From: Comamonas sp. lk
GTDB taxonomy: Bacteria > Pseudomonadota > Gammaproteobacteria > Burkholderiales > Burkholderiaceae_C
NCBI GenBank assembly: GCA_945898115.1
Contig: CAMDHS010000004.1
Span: forward strand, 1-33,341
DNA: 33,341 bases
Direction: 5' to 3'
Numbering within the stretch: the stretch's first letter is position 1; each line of letters opens with the position of its first letter. The position numbers were made by a program, and so were the translations under genes. The notes under the pieces were generated by a model. That model was given only the letters and a program-made list of their open reading frames with translations, was not told the DNA's origin and made no database searches. Below, in pieces: positions 7,637-16,419 of this stretch.

Positions 7637-8330
7637 TTTTGACGAGAAGACCACGCATGAATTGAAAAAGCAAATCGCCGTGGCGCTCTATGTAGCCGTC
7701 TGAATAGACATCGACGCCATAGGCTTTACGGATGACTTCTGCCTCCATGAAAGCAAAATTCATAACCCCCAAGACGATGGGCACGATGTGCTCCACTGGC
7801 GGCTGCGATGCGGTTGGGCCTTGCATCAGGGCAATGCCGCTTAGCAGGTTTTTTGCCACGGCATAGCTGGGCAGCAAAAAATGCGTTTGTATCCATTGCG
7901 CACGCGGTCCACCTTTGGCCGTCTCGTCTATCACGATGTGCACCAATGCAGGATGTCGAGACGCGAAAACCACCAACTGCCTGGAAATCTGCCTCAATAA
8001 ATCTTGGATTGGCAGTGCGTTCAAGCCTTTTCGGAAACTCGCCAACTCGTCCATCAAGTTAGCCACCGCGCCGTTCACTGCGGCCTCCCAAAGCACTTCT
8101 TTGGATGCGAAGTGGTAATGCACCAGCGGTTTGGCCACGCCGGCCAGGCGGGCAATATCGGCAATGCTGGTGCCTTGAAAACCCGCGCGGCCAAACGCCT
8201 TGAGGGCTGCTTCGCGGATCACCACAGCGGCATCAATATCGCTCTTAGCCGGACGTCCGCGTCTGCGGGGAGTGGGTATGTCAGGTGGGTTAGCCAGCAT
8301 GGTTGTTGCACTGTAACCCAATTGATTCAT
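7632..8330 (-). CDS. TetR/AcrR-family transcriptional regulator
   Basis: A 232-residue regulator with the TetR N-terminal helix-turn-helix: AALKAFGRAGFQGTSIADIARLAGVAKPLVHYHFASKEVL (about 41-80). A basic PRRRGRPAK stretch precedes it at 21-29. The C-terminal two thirds is the variable ligand-binding and dimerisation domain (pocket-type helices, no recognisable subgroup). It is transcribed in the same direction as the aromatic operon and stands directly upstream of it, with operator-like repeats on both sides. It is therefore most likely the local repressor, released by a pathway substrate or intermediate, and autoregulated. The ATG at 8330 was kept; a second ATG lies ten codons in and neither has a strong ribosome-binding site. 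Confidence 0.9.
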   Translation of the reverse strand: MNQLGYSATTMLANPPDIPTPRRRGRPAKSDIDAAVVIREAALKAFGRAGFQGTSIADIARLAGVAKPLVHYHFASKEVLWEAAVNGAVANLMDELASFRKGLNALPIQDLLRQISRQLVVFASRHPALVHIVIDETAKGGPRAQWIQTHFLLPSYAVAKNLLSGIALMQGPTASQPPVEHIVPIVLGVMNFAFMEAEVIRKAYGVDVYSDGYIERHGDLLFQFMRGLLVKT

Positions 8331-8410
8331 GCCTTTATTGGACTTAATCCACCGCGAAGGCGCTTAGCAAGACCGCCCGCGAACCACTCGGCAAAATTCC
8401 TAAACGGGCA

Positions 8411-8437
8411 TTTATTTATACCATACGTCATATTAAA
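8411..8437. promoter_or_regulatory. Candidate second, degenerate TetR operator upstream of tetR
   Basis: The AT-rich sequence TTTATTTATACCATACGTCATATTAAA resembles the 7588-7613 operator. Its right half read on the minus strand, TTTAATATGACG, matches TTTATTATGTCG of site one at 10 of 12 positions. Its left half matches TTTATTATGCC at 10 of 11 if one T is removed. A minus-strand TATAAA within it could be the -10 of tetR, which would give autorepression. Confidence 0.4.
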
Positions 8438-8459
8438 TTAGTTTGACTTTGCTCAACTT

Positions 8460-8479
8460 GCGCCTTTTTAGGAAGGCGC
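8460..8479. other. Short hairpin GCGCCTT/AAGGCGC upstream of the small plus-strand ORF
   Basis: A perfect 7-bp inverted repeat with a 6-base loop, 37 bp before the ATG of the mini-ORF. A TTGACT box lies just to the left at 8443-8448. It could be a regulator site or a 5'-leader hairpin; no known family fits. Confidence 0.3.
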
Positions 8480-8515
8480 TGACGTTTCAACCTTGATAAA
8501 TCATTGGAGATAAAC

Positions 8516-8658
8516 ATGCAGAAAATAGCGCAGCAAGACGACTTGAAATCCACTCTGAAAAAATCGTAAGCGGCACCTCTTTGGCGCTTTTGGTGAGCAA
8601 TGCCTGGGCCGACGGGGTTACCAATTGCGCTTTATTTCAAACCGCAGCTTGCAAATAG
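8516..8658 (+). pseudogene. Frameshifted exported mini-protein or gene remnant
   Basis: The ATG at 8516 has a good ribosome-binding site (GGAGATAAAC) but runs only 17 codons to a TAA. The next frame continues at once as IVSGTSLALLVSNAWADG, a textbook signal-peptide core with AWA cleavage. Adding one A to the six-A run at about 8558-8563 joins the two halves into a 47-codon ORF: basic KK, hydrophobic core, cleavage, then a 15-residue tail with two Cys and a TAG. This may be the start of a lost secreted-protein gene (the stop comes just before the htpX terminator) or a very short exported peptide with a slippable A-run. Too short to assign to a family. Confidence 0.4.
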
Positions 8659-8660
8659 CC

Positions 8661-8698
8661 AAAAAAAAGCGAGCACCACACGCAGGCGGTGCTCGCTT
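8661..8698 (-). terminator. Intrinsic terminator of htpX
   Basis: On the minus strand AAGCGAGCACC and GGTGCTCGCTT form a perfect 11-bp stem with a 10-base loop, followed by a run of T. It begins 22 bp after the htpX stop and therefore ends htpX transcription before the fossil ORF and tetR region. Confidence 0.85.
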
Positions 8699-8720
8699 AG
8701 GCGGCAATCAGCCCCAAGAA

Positions 8721-9590
8721 TTAGCTATTTTGCAAAGCCGCAATGCGCTCTTCAATCGGCGGGTGGGTGCTAAAGAGCTGGCCTATGCCCCCAGCAATGC
8801 CAAAGGCCGCCACGCTTTTTGGCAGCTCGCCGGTGTGCAGGCCGCCCAGGCGCGCCAGTGCGTTGACCATGGGCTGCTTGCGCCCCATCAACTGCGCCGC
8901 ACCCGCGTCCGCCCGAAACTCGCGGTGGCGCGAAAACCAGGCCACCACGATGGCCGCAGCAAAGCCAAGCACAATGTCGAGCACGATGGTGCTAATCCAG
9001 TAACCCATGCCGGGGCCGGTGTCGCGGTCGTCGCCCTTGCGCAAAAAGCTGTCCACCGCGTAGCTAATCACGCGGCTCAAAAACACCACAAAGGTGTTCA
9101 TCACGCCCTGGATCAGCGTCATGGTGACCATATCGCCATTGGCGATGTGGGCGACTTCATGGGCGATGACGGCTTCGACCTCTTCGCGCGTCATGCCTTG
9201 CAGCAAACCGGTAGACACCGCCACCAAGGCCGAGTTTTTGAACGCGCCCGTGGCAAAGGCGTTGGCGTCGCCCTCAAAAATACCGACCTCGGGCATGCCG
9301 ATCTGCGCCTTGTCTGCAAATTTGCGCACGGTGTCCACAATCCATGCTTCGTCGGCGTTTTGCGGCTGTTCGATCACGCGCACGCCCGAACTCCACTTGG
9401 CCAATGGCTTGCTGATCAAGAGCGAGATGAACGCACCGCCAAAGCCCATGATCAGCGCGTAGCCCATCAAGGCGCCCAAATTCAAGCCGTTGGCGGTGAG
9501 GTAGCGGTTCACGCCCAGAAAGCTGGCCGCCATTCCCAGCACCACCACTACCATCACGTTGGTCAGCACAAACAACAAGATACGTTTCAT
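8721..9590 (-). CDS. htpX: Membrane zinc metalloprotease HtpX
   Basis: An inner-membrane M48 protease that degrades misfolded membrane proteins, in E. coli part of the Cpx response. At 289 residues it has the family length. Two N-terminal membrane segments (about 4-24 and 36-58) precede the active site [13 protein letters not shown], with His144, Glu145 and His148 of HExxH; RHREFRAD supplies the third zinc ligand Glu224. Further hydrophobic segments lie at about 160-175 and 198-218. [12 protein letters not shown] at the C terminus is the conserved HtpX ending. The ATG at 9590 gives the canonical MKRILLF start with GAAGAAGG upstream; the track start is a TTG six codons earlier. It appears to be a single-gene unit with a strong terminator. 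Confidence 0.97.
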   Translation of the reverse strand: MKRILLFVLTNVMVVVVLGMAASFLGVNRYLTANGLNLGALMGYALIMGFGGAFISLLISKPLAKWSSGVRVIEQPQNADEAWIVDTVRKFADKAQIGMPEVGIFEGDANAFATGAFKNSALVAVSTGLLQGMTREEVEAVIAHEVAHIANGDMVTMTLIQGVMNTFVVFLSRVISYAVDSFLRKGDDRDTGPGMGYWISTIVLDIVLGFAAAIVVAWFSRHREFRADAGAAQLMGRKQPMVNALARLGGLHTGELPKSVAAFGIAGGIGQLFSTHPPIEERIAALQNS

Positions 9591-9714
9591 AAAAATAGCC
9601 TTCTTCAACAGTCAAAGTCCCCGAATCCATGCAGGGCGTTGAAGGGCATAGTAGGGCCGGATCCGCCAAACACAAGCGAAGTGCCCGTTTTTGGGCCCAG
9701 GAAAACTGCGGCTT

Positions 9715-10512
9715 TTAGCGCGCTTCCACCAGCGCGCGCGGCGCGCGAAACACGGCAGGGTCGTCGTAAAAAACGGACTCGGCGTTGGCCGCCCACCAAC
9801 CCGGCACACCCAGCACTGGCAAATGGGCAAAGGGTTTGGCGGCGAGCTTGGCGGCGCTCAGGTCGTAGGCCATCCAGGCGTCCATGGCGGCTAGGCCAGG
9901 TGCGCTGGCGTGCACGCGGTAGACATGGGCGGTAATTCCCTTGCGCGGCACAACCAGCTTTTCCAGCAGCGCGTGCCCAAATAAGACCAGTTGTGCCTGC
10001 GCCCATAGCGGGCGCAGGGTAATAAACAGGTGCGTCCAGTCCTTGGCCACCAGCGCGTCCCACAGGGCATCGGGCGCTTGCAAAAAGGCGGCGTTTTCGT
10101 CAAACACGGTAATGCCGTCGCGCGCCGGACCGCGCACGCTGTGGATGCCGCTGCGCGCAATTTGCTCGGCCTGCAGCACGTTGAGCCGTGTTTTGGTGTG
10201 GGGAAAATGCAGCCAGCACAGGCCGTTGAAAAAGTCGTGCAAGCCCTCGCGCGTGGGCACCTGGCGCGTGCGGCAGATGAAAGCCTCATAGGCCTCGCCC
10301 GCTGGCAGCGCCTGCTGGGACACAAAGCGCACCGGGCAAGCCGAACCGGCAAGGTTGCCGGGCGCGCCGTGGACGCTCTGCGCGCTATGGTCATTCAGCG
10401 CCTGCGCGCTGCCGGCGCCCGCCAGCGCTTGTGCGGCCAGCGTCTGCCCTTGGGCGCGCCAGGGCGCCAGCCAAGGCGCGGCCCAGTCGATGGCGTCTAG
10501 CTCAGGCGCCAC
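9715..10512 (-). CDS. DUF3025 domain protein
   Basis: A protein of about 265 residues belonging to DUF3025, recognised from the block [33 protein letters not shown], followed by [10 protein letters not shown] and a conserved region with TVFDENAA. The function of the family is unknown; no catalytic motif, signal peptide or membrane segment is obvious. The track start at 10584 is a TTG well inside pyrC. I prefer the GTG at 10512, which leaves a 16-bp overlap with the end of pyrC and gives a start just before PELDAIDW. The overlap suggests that it is co-translated with pyrC. The exact start is uncertain by a few codons. Confidence 0.8.
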   Translation of the reverse strand: MAPELDAIDWAAPWLAPWRAQGQTLAAQALAGAGSAQALNDHSAQSVHGAPGNLAGSACPVRFVSQQALPAGEAYEAFICRTRQVPTREGLHDFFNGLCWLHFPHTKTRLNVLQAEQIARSGIHSVRGPARDGITVFDENAAFLQAPDALWDALVAKDWTHLFITLRPLWAQAQLVLFGHALLEKLVVPRKGITAHVYRVHASAPGLAAMDAWMAYDLSAAKLAAKPFAHLPVLGVPGWWAANAESVFYDDPAVFRAPRALVEAR

Positions 10513-11537
10513 TGCAGGGCTTCGCCACCGGCCAGGGGCTTGAGCACCGCGTCGCCAAAGGCGTAGGCCTCGGGTGGCGTCCAACTCTCGCGGCGCAGGG
10601 TAACTTTGCTGGCGTTGCGGGGCAAAGCGTAAAAGTCGGGGCCAAAAAAGCTGGCAAAGCCTTCCAGCCGGTCTAGCGCACCGGCGGCCTCAAAGGCCTG
10701 GGCGTAGAGCTCAATGGCGGCGTGCGCGGTATAGCAGCCAGCGCAGCCGCTGGCGTGCTCCTTAAGGTGCGCGGCGTGGGGCGCGCTGTCGGTGCCCAAG
10801 AAGAACTGGGGCGAGCCGCTGGTGGCGGCCTCAATCAGCGCCAGCCGGTGGGTTTCGCGCTTCAAGACCGGCAGGCAGTAGTAATGCGGGCGAATGCCGC
10901 CTTTGAAAATCGCGTTGCGGTTGTACAGCAGGTGGTGCGCGGTAATGGTGGCCGCGGTGAGCGGACCTGCGCTTTGCACGTACTGCGCTGCATCTTTCGT
11001 GGTGATGTGCTCAAACACGATTTTCAGGCCTGGAAAATCGCGGCGCAGCGGAATGAGCTGCCGGTCAATGAACACCGCCTCGCGGTCAAACAAGTCCACT
11101 TCGCCATCGGTCACCTCGCCATGCACCAAGAGCGGCATATCCGCGCGCTGCATGGCCTCGAGCGTGGGATAGGTGTGGCGCAAATCAGTCACACCCGCGT
11201 CGCTGTTGGTGGTGGCGCCGGCCGGATAGAGCTTGACAGCCACGACACCAGCGTCTTTGGCGCGGGCGATCTCGTCGGGCGGCAGCTTGTCGGTCAGGTA
11301 CAGCGTCATCAGCGGCTCAAAGTCCACGCCCGCCGGCACGGCGGCCAGAATGCGCGCGCGGTAGGCCAGGGCCTGCTGCGCGGTGGTCACAGGTGGCTTG
11401 AGGTTGGGCATGACCACGGCGCGGCCAAACTGGGCGGCGGTGTGCGGCACCACGGTGGTCAGCGCCTGGCCGTCGCGCAGGTGCACGTGCCAGTCGTCGG
11501 GGCGGGTCAGGGTCAGGGTGGGGGCCGTGGGGGTCAT
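10497..11537 (-). CDS. pyrC: Dihydroorotase PyrC
   Basis: Catalyses reversible cyclisation of N-carbamoyl-L-aspartate to dihydroorotate in pyrimidine synthesis. The 346-residue product matches the class II (E. coli-type) enzyme in length. Metal-site motifs are all visible: His17 and His19 in [10 protein letters not shown], the Lys102 expected to be carboxylated ([13 protein letters not shown]), His139 (LLVHGE), His177 (FEHITT) and Asp250 (GTDSAPH). I start at the ATG at 11537 ([10 protein letters not shown]), because the track start adds 20 residues not typical of the family. The DUF3025 gene overlaps its 3' end. Confidence 0.97.
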   Translation of the reverse strand: MTPTAPTLTLTRPDDWHVHLRDGQALTTVVPHTAAQFGRAVVMPNLKPPVTTAQQALAYRARILAAVPAGVDFEPLMTLYLTDKLPPDEIARAKDAGVVAVKLYPAGATTNSDAGVTDLRHTYPTLEAMQRADMPLLVHGEVTDGEVDLFDREAVFIDRQLIPLRRDFPGLKIVFEHITTKDAAQYVQSAGPLTAATITAHHLLYNRNAIFKGGIRPHYYCLPVLKRETHRLALIEAATSGSPQFFLGTDSAPHAAHLKEHASGCAGCYTAHAAIELYAQAFEAAGALDRLEGFASFFGPDFYALPRNASKVTLRRESWTPPEAYAFGDAVLKPLAGGEALQWRLS

Positions 11538-11673
11538 AGCGTGGGCAATGTCGAAAAAGCGGGGCACGAGGAAGAGTTCAGGCGCAGCGGCGCCCATGCA
11601 AGGGCTATTGTCCCAGAGCTTGCCCAGCCGCTAACGGGGCCAGGCGCCGAGGGCGCACCGCAAGACGCCGTTT

Positions 11674-12645
11674 TCAGGTCGTGTGGCTGGAGCGCAAATA
11701 GTCCCACAGCGCCTGCGCACTGTGGTGGGCCTCGCTGGCGGGCACGCGCTGGGGCGTGGCGCCTGGGCGGTGCTGCTCGGTGATATGGGGCCGCTCGCGG
11801 TAGGCGCGCACTTCCATGGTGATCTGCATCGTGGCCAGCTCGGGCGGCAGGGCGCTGACCAGTTTGTGCGCGAGCAGCTCGTTTTGTACCGCGCTATGCG
11901 GCAAAAAGGCCACGCCATGGCCTTCGAGCGCCATGGCCTTGAGACCCTCGGCCATGTCAGTCTCATAGACACGGTCGAGGTGGATGGCCGCAGGCGCGCC
12001 CTTCAGGATCAAGTCCACCATCTGCCCCAGGTAAGCGCCTTCGGCATACGCCAGGTAGGGCAGCGGCTGGCCCGGTTTGCCGGGCAGCCGGAACAGCGGC
12101 GCGCCATGGGCATCAGGCTTGGCGTAGGGCGCGAGCACTTCCTGGCCCAGGCTGACCATGTCAAAACGGTCAGCGCCCAATTGGTAGGGCTGCGAGGGGT
12201 GGTGGTAGGCGATGAGCACGTCGCAATTGCCTTCGACCAGGCGGGTCACGGCATCGTGCACATTGAGCGCAATCAGGCGGCTTTTAATCGGCCCGAAGTG
12301 CTCCCGCAAGCCCGAGACCCAAGCCGGAAAGAAGGTAAAGGCCAGCGTGTGCGGCACGGCAAATTCCACCACGTCCTGACCCGGCGCGGTGTGGCCGCGC
12401 AGCATGGCGCGCGTGGTTTGCAGGGCTTGCAGCACTTCAAGCGCCTGCTCATAGAGCGTGGCACCCGCAGCTGTCAGGCGTGTGGGGTAGGAGCTGCGGT
12501 CCACCAAGTCCACCCCGGCCCAGGCTTCGAGCGACTGGATGCGGCGCGAAAACGCCGGCTGGGTGACGTGGCGCAGTTGGGCGGAGCGGCTGAAACTCCG
12601 GGTTTCAGCGAGCGAGACAAAGTCTTCGAGCCATTTGGTTTCCAT
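11674..12645 (-). CDS. LysR-family regulator, HypT/YjiE-like
   Basis: A 323-residue LysR-type regulator. The winged helix covers roughly residues 1-62 (ETKWLEDFVSLAETRSFSRSAQLRHVTQPAFSRRIQSLE) and the rest is the two-lobed effector domain. The opening ETKWLxDFxxL and the effector-domain block YAEGAYLGQMVDL recall E. coli HypT (YjiE), a regulator activated by hypochlorite through methionine oxidation. The C-terminal ~35 residues are extended and rich in His, Pro and Arg. No divergent target gene is obvious: the neighbours are pyrC (same strand, 136 bp downstream) and a TfoX-like gene, so the regulon is unknown. Family assignment is secure; the HypT relation is by eye and may be only partial. 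Confidence 0.88.
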   Translation of the reverse strand: METKWLEDFVSLAETRSFSRSAQLRHVTQPAFSRRIQSLEAWAGVDLVDRSSYPTRLTAAGATLYEQALEVLQALQTTRAMLRGHTAPGQDVVEFAVPHTLAFTFFPAWVSGLREHFGPIKSRLIALNVHDAVTRLVEGNCDVLIAYHHPSQPYQLGADRFDMVSLGQEVLAPYAKPDAHGAPLFRLPGKPGQPLPYLAYAEGAYLGQMVDLILKGAPAAIHLDRVYETDMAEGLKAMALEGHGVAFLPHSAVQNELLAHKLVSALPPELATMQITMEVRAYRERPHITEQHRPGATPQRVPASEAHHSAQALWDYLRSSHTT

Positions 12646-12748
12646 CGGTCAAATTATGGCCGCTGGCGGGCGGCAGTCTGCGAGGCCTGCGCGCGCACCT
12701 TTAAGCATCGGTTTAGGCCCCGTTCAAATGGCGAGATCTGGGCGTGAT

Positions 12749-13078
12749 TCAGCGCAGTTTTGTTGCGGGCCTTTTGGGCGCCTTGGGCTTGGGTGGGGGC
12801 AGTGCATCCAGCGTGGCGCGCACGATTTGGTGTAGCCAGTGGTGGTCATCCCAGTCGTCGGCGCAGAGCAGCAGGTGCGGCCGGGCTCCGGGAAAAGGTG
12901 CGCCTTCTGCGGGGTGCGTCATCAGCGCGCGGCCGGGCTCGGTGTCTTTCAGATAGAGCTGTTCATTGCACACCAGGCCCACCGGGCGGCCGTGGTAGTA
13001 AAGGCAGTATTCGCCAAACATCTTGCGCGCGCTGCAAACGCCGCCACTCTGGTCCAGCTGGTCAAGCAGGTAGTTCAT
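12749..13078 (-). CDS. TfoX/Sxy N-terminal domain protein
   Basis: A small protein with the TfoX_N fold (SARKMFGEYCLYYHGRPVGLVCNEQLYLKDT in its first half) and a Lys/Pro-rich C-terminal tail (PPPKPKAPKRPATKLR). It lacks the TfoX C-terminal domain that full-length Sxy has, so a role in competence should not be assumed; short members of this family have no known function. The start is uncertain: the track start is a GTG at 13150 inside the end of the ABC exporter gene, while the ATG at 13078 gives 109 residues beginning just before the conserved region. An AAAGGACGAGG stretch between them may be the ribosome-binding site of an intermediate start. Confidence 0.75.
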   Translation of the reverse strand: MNYLLDQLDQSGGVCSARKMFGEYCLYYHGRPVGLVCNEQLYLKDTEPGRALMTHPAEGAPFPGARPHLLLCADDWDDHHWLHQIVRATLDALPPPKPKAPKRPATKLR

Positions 13079-13122
13079 GGTGCTTTGCGATGTAGCGATG
13101 GCCTCGTCCTTTGCTGGGCCAG

Positions 13123-14973
13123 CTACTCGCCGCTTTGCTGCAAGGCCCACATCTGGGCGTAGCGGCCCTGGGCTTGCAGCAGTTCGGCATGGCTGCCGCG
13201 CTCGATGATGCGCCCGGCGTCCATCACCAAAATCATGTGTGCGTCCACCACGGTGGACAGGCGGTGCGCGATCACCAGCGTGGTTTTGTTCTGCGCCACG
13301 CGGGCGAGCTCGGCCTGGATGGCGCGTTCGTTGGCGGAGTCCAGGGCGCTGGTGGCTTCGTCAAAAATCAGGATGGGCGGGTTTTTGAGCAAGGTGCGCG
13401 CAATGGCCACGCGCTGCTTTTCGCCGCCCGAGAGCTTGAGCCCGCGCTCGCCCACCATGGTGTCGTAGCCCGCAGGCGTGCTGGCAATAAAGGCGTCGAT
13501 GTGCGCGGCGCGCGCGGCGGCCTGCACTTCGGCCAGGCTGCTGCCGGGCCTGCCATAGGCAATGTTGTATTGCAACGTGTCGTTGAACAGCACCGTGTCT
13601 TGCGGCACGATGCCAATGGCCGCGCGCAGGCTGGCCTGCGTCAGGGTGCGCAGGTCTTGGCCCGCCACCGCAATACTGCCTTGCTGAACATCGTAAAAGC
13701 GGTACAAGAGCCGCGCCAGCGTGGACTTGCCCGAACCCGAGGGCCCGACCACGGCCACGGTTTTGCCCGCCGGAATCTCGAAGCTGATGTCATGAAGGAT
13801 GGTGCGCGCCGGGTCGTAGGCAAAGCCCACGTGTTCAAAACGCACGCTGGCGCTGGCCGCGCCCTGGGGCAGTTGCAGCGCGTGGGCATCGGGCGCGTCG
13901 GCAATCTCTTGCTCGCGCTCGAGCAGGGTGAACATTTTTTCCAGGTCCAGCAGGTTTTGCTTGAGCTCGCGGTATATCGCACCCAAAAAATTGAGCGGTA
14001 TGTAGATCTGGATCATGAAGGCGTTAACCATCACCAGGTCGCCCAACGTCATGCGCCCATCGACCACGCCCTGGGTGGCGCGCCAGAGCATGGCCACCAG
14101 GCCGCTGGCAATGATGAGCTGCTGGCCGGCATTCAAAATACTCAGGGTGCGCTGGCTCTTGAGCGCGGCCTGGCGGTAGCGCTCCAGGTTGTCGTCGTAG
14201 CGCTGGGCTTCAAATTCTTCGTTGTTGAAGTATTTAACCGTCTCAAAATTGAGCAGCGAATCGATGGCGCGGGTGTGGGCTTTGGAATCTAGCTCGTTCA
14301 TGCGCTTGCGAAACTGGGTGCGCCACTCGGTCATGGTGATGGTAAAGCCGATGTACAGCACCAAGGCCATAACGGTAATGCCGGCAAACCAAACGTCAAA
14401 CTTGACCGCCAGCAGCGTGAGCACCAGGCCCACCTCGATCAAGGTGGGGATGATGCTGTAAAGCGAATACGAGACCAGCGAATGCACCGCACGCGTGCCG
14501 CGCTCGATATCGCGCGTCATGCCGCCAGTCTGGCGGTCCAGGTGAAAACGCAGGCTCATGGCGTGCAAATGGCGAAAAACTCCCAGCGAGATGCTGCGCG
14601 CAGCGCCCTCGGTGGCTTTGGAAAACACCAGGTCGCGCAGCTCGGCAAACAGCGAGGTAGACAGGCGCAGCGCCGCATAGGCCACCAGCAAAGCCACCGG
14701 CACCACCAACACTGCTGCCGCTTCGCCGGGCTTGGCGCCCATGGTGTCGACCAGGGTTTTGAGCAAGAGTGGCACGCCCACATTGGCAACCTTGGCGCCA
14801 ATCATCAGCGAGAGCGCCGCAATTACCCGCCATTTGTAGGCCCACAGGTAGGGGAACAGGCGCTGCAAAGTGCTCCAGTCGCTGGCCTTGAGACTGGTGG
14901 GCGTAGCAGCTACCGCGCCTGAAGCCAGTGGTGCGTGGCGGGGGGAATCGGCGGAAGGGCCAAATGAGCGCAT
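13123..14973 (-). CDS. Atm1-type ABC exporter (fused membrane and ATPase domains)
   Basis: A half-size exporter of 616 residues that would work as a homodimer in the inner membrane. The membrane domain (about 45-345) contains the Atm1/HMT-type signatures [14 protein letters not shown] and ILNAGQ. The ATPase domain has Walker [10 protein letters not shown] (about 410-418), a Q-loop in [13 protein letters not shown], signature LSGGEKQR and Walker [14 protein letters not shown]. Bacterial Atm1 homologues export glutathione conjugates or metal-glutathione complexes and relate to mitochondrial Fe-S cluster export. The track start is a TTG; the ATG at 14973 is used here, with no clear ribosome-binding site. 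It is divergent from the thioesterase gene with 37 bp between the starts. Confidence 0.92.
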   Translation of the reverse strand: MRSFGPSADSPRHAPLASGAVAATPTSLKASDWSTLQRLFPYLWAYKWRVIAALSLMIGAKVANVGVPLLLKTLVDTMGAKPGEAAAVLVVPVALLVAYAALRLSTSLFAELRDLVFSKATEGAARSISLGVFRHLHAMSLRFHLDRQTGGMTRDIERGTRAVHSLVSYSLYSIIPTLIEVGLVLTLLAVKFDVWFAGITVMALVLYIGFTITMTEWRTQFRKRMNELDSKAHTRAIDSLLNFETVKYFNNEEFEAQRYDDNLERYRQAALKSQRTLSILNAGQQLIIASGLVAMLWRATQGVVDGRMTLGDLVMVNAFMIQIYIPLNFLGAIYRELKQNLLDLEKMFTLLEREQEIADAPDAHALQLPQGAASASVRFEHVGFAYDPARTILHDISFEIPAGKTVAVVGPSGSGKSTLARLLYRFYDVQQGSIAVAGQDLRTLTQASLRAAIGIVPQDTVLFNDTLQYNIAYGRPGSSLAEVQAAARAAHIDAFIASTPAGYDTMVGERGLKLSGGEKQRVAIARTLLKNPPILIFDEATSALDSANERAIQAELARVAQNKTTLVIAHRLSTVVDAHMILVMDAGRIIERGSHAELLQAQGRYAQMWALQQSGE

Positions 14974-15010
14974 GGGGGACAATTCAAAACATCAAACTCC
15001 GATTGTGCCC

Positions 15011-15433
15011 ATGTCCACACTGCCCCAACCTACGCCTCCTGCCGCCACCGTAGAGCTGCCCACCGACCAGGTGCTGGTGCTGAAAGTCATTCCCATGCCC
15101 GGCGACTGCAACGCCAACGGCGATATTTTTGGCGGTTGGGTGATGGCCCAGGTGGACCTGGCGGGCTCGGTGCTGCCCGCGCGCTATGCCCAGGGCCGTA
15201 TGGCCACGGTGGCGGTGAACGAATTTATCTTCAAGCAGCCGGTGCGGGTGGGCGACATCTTGTCTTTCTTTTCCAAAGTCACGCGCATCGGGCGCACTTC
15301 GATCACCGTCAAGGTGGAAGTGTTTGCCGAGAGTTTCCGCACGCAAGGCAGTTACATCAAAGTGACCGAAGCCCTTGTCACCTATGTGGCCATTGACGAA
15401 GAGGGACGCCCGCGCGAAATACCAAAGTCCTGA
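15011..15433 (+). CDS. yciA: Acyl-CoA thioesterase, YciA-like hotdog protein
   Basis: A 140-residue single-domain hotdog thioesterase that hydrolyses short to long acyl-CoAs to free acid and CoA. The active-site helix region NGDIFGGWVMAQVDLAG (36-52) is the YciA signature, followed by the strands ATVAVNEFIFKQPVRVGD and TSITVKVEVFAE. Length equals the family. The track ORF extends upstream into the exporter gene; the ATG at 15011 (MSTLPQP) is the natural start. It is divergent from the Atm1-type exporter and 109 bp ahead of the liv operon, with a promoter in between. Confidence 0.92.
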   Translation: MSTLPQPTPPAATVELPTDQVLVLKVIPMPGDCNANGDIFGGWVMAQVDLAGSVLPARYAQGRMATVAVNEFIFKQPVRVGDILSFFSKVTRIGRTSITVKVEVFAESFRTQGSYIKVTEALVTYVAIDEEGRPREIPKS

Positions 15434-15486
15434 GGAGACGCACCGCGTCAATCTGAAAAATTGTCGCCAAGTCAGTAAGAACCCTA

Positions 15487-15515
15487 TCAACAATTTCACA
15501 CCTTGACGCTATAAC
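15487..15515 (+). promoter_or_regulatory. Candidate sigma-70 promoter of the liv operon
   Basis: TCAACA (15487-15492) and TATAAC (15510-15515) are separated by 17 bp and lie 27 bp before the livH start codon. A GGGAGGTAAG ribosome-binding site falls between promoter and start. The -10 box is good and the -35 moderate. Confidence 0.45.
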
Positions 15516-15542
15516 CTCACTGCACAACACAGGGAGGTAAGG

Positions 15543-16418
15543 GTGCAGTTTTTTCAATTGCTGATTAGCGGCGTGGCGCAGGGCTGTATCTACGGGCTGA
15601 TCGCCATGGGCTTTGTGCTCATCTACAAAGCCACCGAGACCGTGAGCTTCGCCCAGGGCGAGTTGATGATGCTAGGTGCCTTTGCCGGCTTGGTGGGCAT
15701 GACCATGCTGGGTCTGCCCTATTGGGTGTCGGTCTTGGGTGCGGTGCTCGGTCTGGCCTTGCTCGGCGGTCTGATTGAATTTGCCGTCATCCGCCCGATT
15801 TTGGGCCAGCCGGCTTTTTCCATCGTCATGCTGACCATCGGCATTGGCTACGTGGCGCGCGGGCTGATCACCATGATTCCGGGCATTGGCACCGATACCC
15901 TGGCGCTGCCCGTGCCCTACAAAGACGAGATCTGGCGCGTGGCCGGCTTGGTTCTCAACGTCGAGCAGATGGTGGTAATTGCCGCCACCGGCGTGCTGTG
16001 CGTACTGCTGTTTGCGTTATTTCGCTACAGCAAACTGGGCATCGCCATGCAGGCGGCCTCGCAAAACCAACTTGCCGCTTATTACATGGGCATTCCTGTC
16101 AAGCGGCTCAATGGCATTGCCTGGGGCCTGGCCGCAGCCGTGGCCTGCCTGGCGGGCCTGCTGCTGGCTCCCATTACTTTTGTGCACGCAAATATGGGCT
16201 TTATTGGCCTGAAGGCTTTTCCAGCCGCAGTGGTGGGCGGCTTTGGCAGCCTGCCCGGCGCGATTGTGGGCGGGGTGGTGATTGGGGTGGTTGAGTCTTT
16301 CTCCGGCTTTTATTTGCCCGACGGCTTTAAGGACACCGCCGCCTACATCGTGGTGCTGGTGATGCTGATGGTCAAACCCAACGGCCTGTTTGGCGAAAAA
16401 CTGCGCAAAAAGGTCTGA
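15543..16418 (+). CDS. livH: Branched-chain amino acid-type ABC permease LivH
   Basis: First of two inner-membrane permeases of a HAAT-family importer. The 291-residue protein is hydrophobic throughout, with about eight membrane segments, the opening GVAQGCIYGLIAMGFVLIYKATETVSFAQGE typical of LivH, and the GGFGSLPGAIVGG loop that docks with the ATPases. Translation starts at GTG behind a strong GGGAGG site. livM begins 1 bp after its stop. Substrates of HAAT importers range from branched-chain amino acids to amides, urea and aromatic acids, so the name does not prove the substrate. Confidence 0.95.
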   Translation: MQFFQLLISGVAQGCIYGLIAMGFVLIYKATETVSFAQGELMMLGAFAGLVGMTMLGLPYWVSVLGAVLGLALLGGLIEFAVIRPILGQPAFSIVMLTIGIGYVARGLITMIPGIGTDTLALPVPYKDEIWRVAGLVLNVEQMVVIAATGVLCVLLFALFRYSKLGIAMQAASQNQLAAYYMGIPVKRLNGIAWGLAAAVACLAGLLLAPITFVHANMGFIGLKAFPAAVVGGFGSLPGAIVGGVVIGVVESFSGFYLPDGFKDTAAYIVVLVMLMVKPNGLFGEKLRKKV

Positions 16419-16419
16419 C

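Noticed and set aside
8625-9935. 436-codon plus-strand ORF
   Set aside because: It runs antisense through htpX, which has complete family motifs and a ribosome-binding site; the translation is His/Gln/Arg-rich noise.
10722-11783. 353-codon plus-strand ORF
   Set aside because: Antisense shadow of pyrC; low-complexity Gly/Val/Arg product.
11683-12747. 354-codon plus-strand ORF
   Set aside because: Antisense shadow of the LysR gene, no recognisable domain.
12749-13078. Competence regulator TfoX
   Set aside because: Only the N-terminal domain is present, so a competence role is not supported.
13111-14292. 393-codon plus-strand ORF
   Set aside because: Antisense shadow of the Atm1-type exporter.
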